Assembly: GCA_944381165.1 (NCBI GenBank)
Contig: CALWKC010000009.1
Span: 1 to 64,000 of the forward strand
Source of the DNA: an uncultured Lachnospira sp.
GTDB taxonomy: Bacteria > Bacillota > Clostridia > Lachnospirales > Lachnospiraceae
Direction of reading: 5' to 3'
DNA length: 64,000 nucleotides
The notes under the pieces are model-generated. The model was given only the letters and a program-made list of their open reading frames with translations, was not told the DNA's origin and ran no database searches. Positions 44,754 through 52,882 of this stretch are shown here, piece by piece. A program made the translations under genes and the position numbers. Numbering within the stretch: position 1 is the stretch's first letter; each line of letters opens with the position of its first letter.

Positions 44754-44833
44754 ATTATATTCATACCGCCATGCAAAATTTGTCAAATATGGTAGATGTT
44801 TTAAAAACTTTCCATGCTCGTATATGACAAAAA
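44754..44833 (-). promoter_or_regulatory. spoIIG-type promoter with wide spacer and Spo0A-like boxes
   Basis: TTGACA (44781-44786) and TATAAT (44754-44759) match consensus exactly but are 21 bases apart. ATTTGTCAAA (44779-44788) over the -35 box and TTTTTGTCAT (minus strand, 44824-44833, about -80) resemble 0A boxes (TTTGTCGAAA). B. subtilis spoIIG has the same design: a 22-base spacer and Spo0A sites near -40 and -90. Confidence 0.75.
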
Positions 44834-44920
44834 ACGCCAAAAAACGGCTGAAAATACAGCCACACAAAATCTGCATTTCAGCCGTTAATCGACGTAAAAA
44901 TTATTATATTAAAAATGTAC

Positions 44921-46114
44921 TTATTTTTTGTTTTTCTGCAAAAATGTAGGGATATTAATTCCCTTTTCCTTGATGCTGCTTGTAACCTGTCCCGGCTGCT
45001 TAAGCCCCGGAAGCGGAGCAACCGATGATGACTGTCCGGAAGCTGCTGAATGCGCTCCTGCAGCAGCGGATGTTGAAGCACCCGGATATGTAAATGCCGG
45101 CTTTACAGACTGTCTCGGAGTCTGCACCTTTGCAGAGAAACCAGCCATAGCGTTGTTTACGTTGCTGTCCTCAAGTCCTGTCGCAATAACGGTAATAGTA
45201 GCTCTGTCCGTTGCGCTCTCATCATACATAGCACCGAAAATAATATTCGCATTATCTCCCGCCAGCTCCTGAACATAGCTCGCAGCCTCGTTAGCCTCAA
45301 TAAGGCTTATATCGCCTGAAATATTGATGATAACATGTGTAGCTCCCTCGATTGTGGTCTCAAGAAGAGGACTTGTCACAGCCTGCTTTACAGCCTCAAT
45401 AGCCTTGTCGTCTCCTGTTGCTGTACCTATACCTATATGGGCAACTCCCTTATCAATCATAACTGTCTTAACGTCTGCAAAGTCCAGATTGATAAGACCG
45501 GGAACATTAATCAAATCAGTGATACCCTGAACAGCCTGCTGAAGCACCTCGTCCGCCTTCTTAAGCGCGTCCGGCATCGTAGTTCTTCTGTCAACAATCT
45601 CGAGAAGCCTGTCATTAGGGATAACGATAAGAGTGTCAACGCTTTCCTTAAGTCTCTCAATACCGCCGATAGCATTAGTCATACGCGTCTTTGCCTCAAA
45701 CTTAAACGGCTTTGTCACAACGCCGACAGTAAGAATACCCTTGTCCTTGGCAATCTTTGCAATCACAGGAGCAGCGCCTGTTCCTGTTCCGCCGCCCATG
45801 CCGCAGGTTACAAATACCATATCGGCACCGTCAATAGCCTGTGTAAGCTCCTCGACATTCTCCTCAGCAGCCTTCTGTCCAATCTCCGGCTGTGCGCCCG
45901 CACCAAGTCCTTTAGTGAGCTTCTCACCAATCTGAATGGTTGTAGGAGCCTTGCACAACTGCAAAGCCTGTCCGTCGGTATTAATACCGATAAACTCCAC
46001 ACCGCCAATATTTTCATCTATCATTCTGTTGACCGCATTATTTCCTGCGCCGCCAACACCTACTACTATAATCTTTGCTGATGACTCTGAGTCATTTGTC
46101 ATAATTTCTAACAA
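44921..46114 (-). CDS. ftsZ: Cell division protein FtsZ
   Basis: Tubulin-like GTPase that forms the Z ring; 397 residues. [15 protein letters not shown] at the N-terminus, tubulin signature [16 protein letters not shown]7 loop [11 protein letters not shown], a variable Ala/Ser-rich linker and the C-terminal peptide ([13 protein letters not shown]) that binds FtsA/SepF. The start is TTG at 46112-46114 (MLEIMTND), with GGAGG nine bases upstream; an ATG four codons later is too far from it. The gene sits between divIB and spoIIGA. Confidence 0.97.
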   Translation of the reverse strand: MLEIMTNDSESSAKIIVVGVGGAGNNAVNRMIDENIGGVEFIGINTDGQALQLCKAPTTIQIGEKLTKGLGAGAQPEIGQKAAEENVEELTQAIDGADMVFVTCGMGGGTGTGAAPVIAKIAKDKGILTVGVVTKPFKFEAKTRMTNAIGGIERLKESVDTLIVIPNDRLLEIVDRRTTMPDALKKADEVLQQAVQGITDLINVPGLINLDFADVKTVMIDKGVAHIGIGTATGDDKAIEAVKQAVTSPLLETTIEGATHVIINISGDISLIEANEAASYVQELAGDNANIIFGAMYDESATDRATITVIATGLEDSNVNNAMAGFSAKVQTPRQSVKPAFTYPGASTSAAAGAHSAASGQSSSVAPLPGLKQPGQVTSSIKEKGINIPTFLQKNKK

Positions 46115-46188
46115 GGGTCCTTGCCTCCTTAACCTATTTGCACTACTGAATATAATATAAAATTTAGTTTAAAATATCAATACATTTT

Positions 46189-46926
46189 TCAATTTTCTTT
46201 GTTTTCTGTGTCAACCTTAAATATAATAGACGAATCGCTTCCGTCGTATTCCGAGAGATATAAAGTTCCGCTTAAATCCGCAATTTTGTCCTGCATTCTC
46301 TTCAGAGCATACAGCTTGTCCGTGCTGTCGTCCGCCTCTCCCAGAAGCACCTTGACGTTTCCCATGTAAAGAGTCACGTTGTACTGAGAATCAAAATATA
46401 TTTTGTCAATATCAAGACTATATTTGTCAAACGCCTGCGTCATATCAAGTATATCGGTGAATATACTGTCATTTCCGACTTCAAGCTTTGAGCCGAGAAC
46501 TATTGATGTGAACTTAAGCCCCTCAATTTCAGGCACCTGACTGTACTCTGCCGATGAACTCTCAACCACAATTCCATCCTTGTCAAAATACATATTGCAG
46601 CCCATATAATTTATATATCCGACTATCGCCTTCTCATAGACAATGACGTTCATTTTGTCGGGCCACTCAACCTCCACGTCATATTTCTGCACAAACGGTA
46701 TCTGCTTGTCCTTCTTTCCGAACAGCGTGTAAAATAATGCGTTAGGCGAACTGCTCCCAAAAATATACTGATTTAATTCCTCGTCATTGTAGTGCCTGCT
46801 TCCCTCATAGGTTATGCCGGTTACCCTGAACAAAAACCAGCTGCCCGCTGCAGTAACGGCGAGCAGGCAAACAGCCGCAAGCACTACAATTTTAATAACA
46901 GTACTGTGCTTCATTCTTTTTTTCAT
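46189..46926 (-). CDS. Cell division protein DivIB/FtsQ
   Basis: The 245-residue protein has one N-terminal membrane helix (about residues 11-32), then a POTRA domain (FRVTGITYEGSRHYNDEELNQYIF) and a beta domain with PDKMNVIVYEKAIVGYI. It acts in the divisome with FtsL/DivIC. It overlaps murA by four bases (ATGA). Confidence 0.9.
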   Translation of the reverse strand: MKKRMKHSTVIKIVVLAAVCLLAVTAAGSWFLFRVTGITYEGSRHYNDEELNQYIFGSSSPNALFYTLFGKKDKQIPFVQKYDVEVEWPDKMNVIVYEKAIVGYINYMGCNMYFDKDGIVVESSSAEYSQVPEIEGLKFTSIVLGSKLEVGNDSIFTDILDMTQAFDKYSLDIDKIYFDSQYNVTLYMGNVKVLLGEADDSTDKLYALKRMQDKIADLSGTLYLSEYDGSDSSIIFKVDTENKEN

Positions 46927-48173
46927 ATCTCTTCTATTTCTGCTCCAAGCTCCCTGTAATTTGTGATAAGCTGCTCATAACCGCGATAGATATAAAACGG
47001 ATTGGAAATACCGGAATCCCCCTCAGCACCAAGCGCAGCCACAAACAGTGCGGCAGCCCCGCGCAGGTCCGTTCCTTTAAGAGCACAGCCATGAAGCTTA
47101 TCGACCCCTCTGACAACAGCTTTCTTTCCGTCAACGGAAATATCGGCTCCCATATCATTCAGAGGCTTTACAATTTTATATCTGTTCTCAAATATATTTT
47201 CCTCAAACAGCGTACACCCCTCTCCGACCGCCGCCACACTGAGCGTTACAGACTGCATATCAGTCGGAAATTCAGGATAAACGCCTGTCTTTATGCAGTT
47301 TAAATTCCTTGGTCTGTCTGTCTGCCATACGCGTATTCCCCCAGCCGTATTTTTATATTTCATGCCCATACCGGTATATACGTCAAAAAATCCGCAGGCA
47401 TCAGACGCACAACAGCCGATGAGCTCAATATCCCCGCGTGTGACCGCTGCCGCCGCCATATAAGTTCCCATTACTATCCTGTCAGGCGGAACTGTGTACA
47501 CAACATCCGAGAGTGATTCGACGCCCTCCACAGTTATTTTATTTGTCCCCTCACCGCTTATTTTGGCGCCGCTCAGCTTTAAATACCTGCATAAATGTTC
47601 TATTTCCGGCTCCCTCGCGGCATTTTCTATAACGGTTGTGCCCGGGGTTAAAACCGCTGCCATAACGGCGTTTTCGGTTGCTCCCACACTGGGAAATTTA
47701 AGATAAATGTCACCCTCATGAAGATGAACTGCCGAAACTTCAATGCAGGAATCGCCGATAGACCATGACGCTCCCATGCGCTTAAAAGCCTCAAGGTGAA
47801 TATCAACCGGTCTCGCTCCGATGTCGCAGCCTCCCGGCTTTGCAGCCGTAACGCTGCCAAACCTTGAAAGCATAGGCCCCATGAGCACAGAGGACGCTCT
47901 CAGCCTGCATGACATCGTGTCGTCAATCTTCCTCGGACACGCGTCCCTGCTGTCAATAATAAGAGTGCTTCCCTCACGGTTGACAACACAGCCGAGATAT
48001 GTCAGGATTTCCTGCATAACAGCCACATCTGCAATATCCGGGCAATTTTCCAGAACACTTATGCCTGCATTTAAAAGACTCGCCGCCATAACCGGAAGAC
48101 ATGTATTCTTTGAGCCCTGTACACGCACACTCCCTCGCAGGCTTCGTCCGCCATGAACCAATAATTTTTCCAA
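46923..48173 (-). CDS. murA: UDP-N-acetylglucosamine 1-carboxyvinyltransferase
   Basis: First committed step of peptidoglycan synthesis: PEP addition to UDP-GlcNAc. The 416-residue protein contains GSKNTCLPVMAA near the start, RASSVLMGPMLSRFG and the fosfomycin-target Cys in PGGCDIGARPVDIHL. Start is TTG (48171-48173) with GGAGG eight bases upstream. Firmicutes often have two MurA copies; this one is in the division cluster. Confidence 0.95.
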   Translation of the reverse strand: MEKLLVHGGRSLRGSVRVQGSKNTCLPVMAASLLNAGISVLENCPDIADVAVMQEILTYLGCVVNREGSTLIIDSRDACPRKIDDTMSCRLRASSVLMGPMLSRFGSVTAAKPGGCDIGARPVDIHLEAFKRMGASWSIGDSCIEVSAVHLHEGDIYLKFPSVGATENAVMAAVLTPGTTVIENAAREPEIEHLCRYLKLSGAKISGEGTNKITVEGVESLSDVVYTVPPDRIVMGTYMAAAAVTRGDIELIGCCASDACGFFDVYTGMGMKYKNTAGGIRVWQTDRPRNLNCIKTGVYPEFPTDMQSVTLSVAAVGEGCTLFEENIFENRYKIVKPLNDMGADISVDGKKAVVRGVDKLHGCALKGTDLRGAAALFVAALGAEGDSGISNPFYIYRGYEQLITNYRELGAEIEEI

Positions 48174-48274
48174 AGAAAAAACCTCCGGAGATGCTATATA
48201 CCATTATATGATTCACAAAAGACTTTGTGCATGACAAAACTCTGAAGCCGTTGTCCTTTCGCTGTATGCCATGC

Positions 48275-49438
48275 TCAGCTCTCCAGCCGTATTTTGCTGG
48301 AAACATTGAGCACCATTCCCACCTCCGCAAGCAAAATAACCTCCGATGAGCCCCCGTAGCTTATAAAAGGAAGCGATACACCGGTATTAGGTATAAAATT
48401 AGTAACCACGGCAATATTCAGCACTACCTGAACGGCTATATGCGCGAAGACTCCGGCTACGAGAAGCGTTCCGAACAGGTCGGGCGCATTCTGTGCAACA
48501 TGCGCAATTCTCCAAAGCATAAGACCGAATATCATAATCACACATATTGCTCCGAACAGTCCCAGCTCCTCACATATAATCGAAAAAATCATATCGTTCT
48601 GTGACTCGGGTATATAACCGAGCTTCTGAAGACTCTTTCCGAGCCCTTTTCCGAACAGTCCGCCCGAGCCTATTGCATAGAGAGCCTGCACGGTCTGAAA
48701 GCCCTTTCCCGTAGCATAATTTTCAGGATTAAGCCACACCAGCAGACGATTAAGACGAAAATTTTCCGTCATTTTTCCGGATTTGAGCATGCTTGTAATC
48801 CATGCGTAAATCGCCGCTACTCCCGCTGCTAAAAGACTGCACAAAAATATATATATTTTGTAGCCCGGATAAGCGACAAATGTCTGTACAAACGCTATCG
48901 CAAGAACGATGAGCGCGCTGCTCATGTTGTTTGAAATGACATATATAAGTCCCGCCTGCACTCCTGCTGTCATAATACAAATTAAAATTACATAGCGGAA
49001 TTTTTTCAGTTTCACCCCAAACGAGCACACGGCAGAGGACACCATTATTATAACGGCGAGCTTTGACACATCGGCGGGCTGTATGCCTATGCCTCCGAAT
49101 CTTATCCATCTCGTCGCTCCGTTTGCCTCGCTGCCGAACGGAATAAGCGCAAGTATCAAGAGAAGCGCAGCAACAAAAATCGGCACGGCAAACCTGTGCC
49201 AGATATGATAATCAATCCTGTATGTTATGTACATAGCCGCAAAACCGAGTATCATAAAAATAAGCTGCTTTTTAAAATAATATTCCGCGCTGCCGTATTT
49301 CATCTGGGCTGTGTATGAACTTGTACTATATATCATAATCAGCCCGAAACCCGCGATAAATATGGTTACAAAAAGCAGGCTGTAATCAAAATATCTTTTG
49401 ACCGCTTTCTTTTTACCTCTATCCACACCATTCTCCAT
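48275..49438 (-). CDS. ftsW: SEDS-family peptidoglycan polymerase FtsW
   Basis: About 387 residues with ten membrane helices. SEDS features: FGLIMIYSTSSYTAQ in helix 1, RWIRFGGIGIQPADVSKLAVI with the catalytic-loop Asp, ENYATGKGFQTVQALYAIGSGGLFGKGLG, SQNDMIFSIICEELGL and the C-terminal PNTGVSLPFISYGGSS. The start may be ATG 49438 or GTG 49426; the latter has GGAG six bases upstream. The upstream 130 bases contain an array of three hairpins flanked by a duplicated copy of this start region. Confidence 0.94.
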   Translation of the reverse strand: MENGVDRGKKKAVKRYFDYSLLFVTIFIAGFGLIMIYSTSSYTAQMKYGSAEYYFKKQLIFMILGFAAMYITYRIDYHIWHRFAVPIFVAALLLILALIPFGSEANGATRWIRFGGIGIQPADVSKLAVIIMVSSAVCSFGVKLKKFRYVILICIMTAGVQAGLIYVISNNMSSALIVLAIAFVQTFVAYPGYKIYIFLCSLLAAGVAAIYAWITSMLKSGKMTENFRLNRLLVWLNPENYATGKGFQTVQALYAIGSGGLFGKGLGKSLQKLGYIPESQNDMIFSIICEELGLFGAICVIMIFGLMLWRIAHVAQNAPDLFGTLLVAGVFAHIAVQVVLNIAVVTNFIPNTGVSLPFISYGGSSEVILLAEVGMVLNVSSKIRLES

Positions 49439-49579
49439 TCCGGAGCGACTTGTCGCGACGAGGCGACGCAAATATCAAATTTGCGTCTGCCATCAAAGCT
49501 GTTTGTGGCGCTCCGTCACAAACAGCCGTGTAAACAATCAGCGCCTCAGCGTGATTGTTTACACTATTCTCCATTTCCG
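49425..49579. repeat. Three-hairpin palindromic insertion flanked by direct repeats
   Basis: Three stem-loops lie side by side: GACGCAAAT/ATTTGCGTC (49465-49487), GCTGTTTGTG/CACAAACAGC (49498-49526) and GTGTAAACAATCA/TGATTGTTTACAC (49528-49564). The flanks ACACCATTCTCCATTCCG (from 49425) and ACACTATTCTCCATTTCCG (from 49561) are near-identical direct repeats, as expected of a target duplication. The element sits between murD and ftsW. Confidence 0.75.
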
Positions 49580-49586
49580 CATGCTG

Positions 49587-50957
49587 TTAAAGAGCATTTA
49601 CATAATACTTAAACATTCTTCCCCGCTGCTCATAGTTGTCAAACATTCCCCAGCTTGCGCAGGCAGGCGACAGAAGCACCGCGTCGCCCGGCTGTGCGTT
49701 CTTGGCGCACAGCTTTACAACCTCCTCCATTGAGGATGCAAATATAATCGAATTAAAACCGTACTTTCTGGCAGTTTCCGCAATCTTTTCACTTGTCTGA
49801 CCAATCAGCACCAACAGCTTAACCTTATTCTTAAATGCCTTTACATATAAATCAAATTCCGAGCCTTTATCATATCCTCCGCCGATTAATATTGTAGGTC
49901 TCTCCATAGCCTCTATAGCCTTTACAGCCGCCTCCGGATTAGTTCCCTTTGAATCATTGTAATACATGACGTCGTTTTTTGTGGCAACATACTCTATTCT
50001 GTGCTCGACGGCCTTGAAGTTCCTTATCTCGCGAATAATTATATCGTCGGGCACGCCTGCTGCTTTGCACATCGCAACAGCGGCGCACACATTTTCATAA
50101 TTGTGCATGCCCAGAAGATTCATATCGTGTACATTTATAATATCCTGAGTACTGTTTCCGTCGGTATATTTAATCAGATCATTTTCAACATATGCTCCGA
50201 CAGGAACAGCCCTGCTGCCCGAAAACCATATGACGCCGGCGCTGCACTCATTTTTCCCGAAGCTGTTAAGCCTCTCGTCATCATAATTCAGCACACACAC
50301 ATCATTTTTTGTCTGGTTTGCGCTAATCCTTTCCTTTGTCTTTTCATAGCACTCCATCGTGTGATGACGGTTTAAATGGTCAGGCGTAATATTAAGTATC
50401 GCGCTGACCTTCGGGGCAAATTTATGAACTGTCTCCAGCTGAAAGCTGCTTATCTCCGCAACAGTATAAGAATCGGAGTCGGATTTAAGTACCTCGCTTG
50501 TATATGGATTACCTATATTTCCTACAACAAATGTCTTTTTTGCCCACGCGCCTATAATCTGACCTGTGAGAGCAGTTGTCGTTGTCTTTCCGTTAGTGCC
50601 TGTGATTGCTATAACCGTTCCCTTATCATAGTTATATGCAAGCTCCACCTCTCCCCATACCGGTATTCCGGCTTTTTCAAAGAAAACTGCAACAGGACTG
50701 TCTATCGGAACTCCCGGACTTATTACCAGGAGCTCTATTCCATCTGCATATTCTGTCTTAAATTCTCCCAGAATAATCTCAGCACTGTCACCGCCTAACT
50801 TTTTCTTAATTTCCTCTTTTTTCTGCTTTTCACCGCCGTCGTACAGCACCACGCGGGCTCCTGCGCTGTTGAGCAGATTTACGGCTCCCAGACCGCTTAT
50901 CCCTGCTCCCACAACCATGACCTTTTTATCTCTCAAATCCAACATTTCAGCTTTCAT
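49587..50957 (-). CDS. murD: UDP-N-acetylmuramoyl-L-alanine:D-glutamate ligase
   Basis: Adds D-Glu to UDP-MurNAc-L-Ala. The 456-residue protein has an N-terminal Rossmann domain (GAGISGLGAVNLL), ATP-binding GTNGKTTTTA, a NITPDHLNRH segment with the metal-binding region and the C-terminal ligase domain (YNDSKGTNPEAA). An alternative ATG four codons in (MLDLRDKK) is possible. It directly follows a PBP gene; mraY, usually found at this point, is missing. Confidence 0.95.
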   Translation of the reverse strand: MKAEMLDLRDKKVMVVGAGISGLGAVNLLNSAGARVVLYDGGEKQKKEEIKKKLGGDSAEIILGEFKTEYADGIELLVISPGVPIDSPVAVFFEKAGIPVWGEVELAYNYDKGTVIAITGTNGKTTTTALTGQIIGAWAKKTFVVGNIGNPYTSEVLKSDSDSYTVAEISSFQLETVHKFAPKVSAILNITPDHLNRHHTMECYEKTKERISANQTKNDVCVLNYDDERLNSFGKNECSAGVIWFSGSRAVPVGAYVENDLIKYTDGNSTQDIINVHDMNLLGMHNYENVCAAVAMCKAAGVPDDIIIREIRNFKAVEHRIEYVATKNDVMYYNDSKGTNPEAAVKAIEAMERPTILIGGGYDKGSEFDLYVKAFKNKVKLLVLIGQTSEKIAETARKYGFNSIIFASSMEEVVKLCAKNAQPGDAVLLSPACASWGMFDNYEQRGRMFKYYVNAL

Positions 50958-51002
50958 GCTCCCTTACTTTATCTTTATTCCAAATCGTATATAATTCTAC
51001 TA

Positions 51003-52751
51003 TCAATTACTGCCTATTTCAAGATAAGGCAGTATATTTTCAAACAGTTCTTTTATCACAGGAGCCGCAATCGTTCCTCCGTAGTATACTCCCTGAGGCT
51101 CATCTATAATGCACATGGCGATGACCTGCGGATTATCTACCGAAGAGAAACCTATAAAACTTGAAATATATTTTCCGGCGCTTCTCGGAAGTTTCTGCGA
51201 AGTAGCAGTTTTTCCTCCTATAGAAAAACCTTCGATATATGCCTTGTTTCCGCCTCCCTCCTCGACAACCTGCCTTAAAATATCGCGCATCATCTCACTT
51301 GTCTTTTCCTCTATCGCACCGGACTGAATTTCATAATTAAATTCCATCGCAGTGCTGCCTGTACCGTCAACCGTCTTTACCGCAAAATGCGGAGTTACCA
51401 GATTACCTCCGTTGACGATTGCCGATGCGGCGCGAAGCATCTGAAGAGGCGTAATCTGAAACGACTGACCGAAGGACATTGTCGCAAGCTCTACCTCTCC
51501 GACATTTTCCTGCTTGTGTATAATGGTCGTCGCCTCTCCCGCAATATCTACTCCCGTCTTATCAAGAAGTCCCAGCTTTCCCATATATTCAAAAAAGCGC
51601 TCAGTTCCCACTCTTCTTCCCCACTCTATAAAAGCGGGGTTGCAGGAATTCATTACTGTCTGCGTAAATGTCTGAGTACCGTGCCCCGTGGTTTTATGGC
51701 ATCTTATTCTCCTGTCCGCAACAGTGGTTGAGCCCCCGCATGTATATTGGTCGTTTAATGTCACAACGCCCGTCTCAAGCGCGGCTGTCGCCGTAACCAT
51801 TTTAAATATCGAGCCCGGCTCATATGTATCGTTTATACAGAAATTACGCCACATATTATTCAGCAAATCCATTTTTGAGGTCTCAAGCTGAGACTCAAGC
51901 AGATTATCCGTCAGCTCGTAAGGGTTATTCAAATCATATTCAGGTGCGTTTGTCATAGCAAGAATTTCCCCATTCTGAGGATTCATCACTATAATGGACA
52001 CACTTTTTGCCCCTTTTTGCGTAAGCGTCTTTTCAGCGAGCTGCTGCGCGTACGACTGAATATTATAATCAATGCTTATATACAAATCATTTCCTTTTTC
52101 GGGCTCATCACGCTCCTCGCTTCCGTTTTTCAGCTCGACTCCCCATGCGTCGGTCAGTGTCAGAATCTGTCCGGGAGTTCCTGCAAGATACGAATCGTAC
52201 TTTGCCTCAAGACCTACTATTCCCTGATTATCGCTGCCTGTGAAGCCAAGTACCTTCGAGGCAAGCGTGCTGTAAGGGTAAAAGCGTTTATAATCCTCAT
52301 CCACCTTTACCCCTGCATAATTATAGGCTCTTATTCTGTCGCCCGTCTCTTTGTCAACATTTGTCTTTACGCGCTCTATCGAGGATACCTTCTCAACTCT
52401 CTTCCTCGCCGTCTCCTCAGTTATTCCAAGCTCTGAAACGAGCATTGCTATAACCTCCTCGGGCTGCGTTATCTGGCTGTGTATAACTGAAACAGTGCAT
52501 ACTGTCTTGTTTGACGCAACCACTACTCCGTTTCTGTCATAAATCTGTCCTCTGAGAGCCTTGATATCCCTCTCACGCTCATGCAGCTTTTCCGCTTTTT
52601 CCAGATAATATGATGAGCGGAGCACCATAACATATACAAGTCTTCCGCTCACAAAAATAAGCGCCAGCAGCACGCACAGAATAGAAACGAACATTTTCTT
52701 TCTGTGGCAGGTTTTAACCATGCCCTCATGCTGTTTTTGTTTTACTTCCAC
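51003..52751 (-). CDS. Class B penicillin-binding protein (FtsI/SpoVD-like), KTA variant
   Basis: The 582-residue protein has one membrane helix (about 18-40), an N-terminal PBP dimer domain (LRGQIYDRNGVVVASN) and a transpeptidase domain with the nucleophile in EPGSIFKMVTA (SxxK), the SCN motif in MNSCNPAF and a third motif GGKTATSQK, which is KTA instead of the usual KTG. No C-terminal PASTA domain is present. Start is GTG (52751). It lies between murD and a second class B PBP. One of the two is likely divisional and the other sporulation-specific; sequence alone does not settle which. Confidence 0.9.
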   Translation of the reverse strand: MEVKQKQHEGMVKTCHRKKMFVSILCVLLALIFVSGRLVYVMVLRSSYYLEKAEKLHERERDIKALRGQIYDRNGVVVASNKTVCTVSVIHSQITQPEEVIAMLVSELGITEETARKRVEKVSSIERVKTNVDKETGDRIRAYNYAGVKVDEDYKRFYPYSTLASKVLGFTGSDNQGIVGLEAKYDSYLAGTPGQILTLTDAWGVELKNGSEERDEPEKGNDLYISIDYNIQSYAQQLAEKTLTQKGAKSVSIIVMNPQNGEILAMTNAPEYDLNNPYELTDNLLESQLETSKMDLLNNMWRNFCINDTYEPGSIFKMVTATAALETGVVTLNDQYTCGGSTTVADRRIRCHKTTGHGTQTFTQTVMNSCNPAFIEWGRRVGTERFFEYMGKLGLLDKTGVDIAGEATTIIHKQENVGEVELATMSFGQSFQITPLQMLRAASAIVNGGNLVTPHFAVKTVDGTGSTAMEFNYEIQSGAIEEKTSEMMRDILRQVVEEGGGNKAYIEGFSIGGKTATSQKLPRSAGKYISSFIGFSSVDNPQVIAMCIIDEPQGVYYGGTIAAPVIKELFENILPYLEIGSN

Positions 52752-52882
52752 AAATAAAACACCCCAAACGCAATGTTATTTACATCATTTTATGTATAAA
52801 CTTTAAAGCGTCATTACTTAATTTTCGTATTTCAGAATGTTTACTTTGTGATTTTTCTGTGTTTAGCCTCCGGGATAAACTG

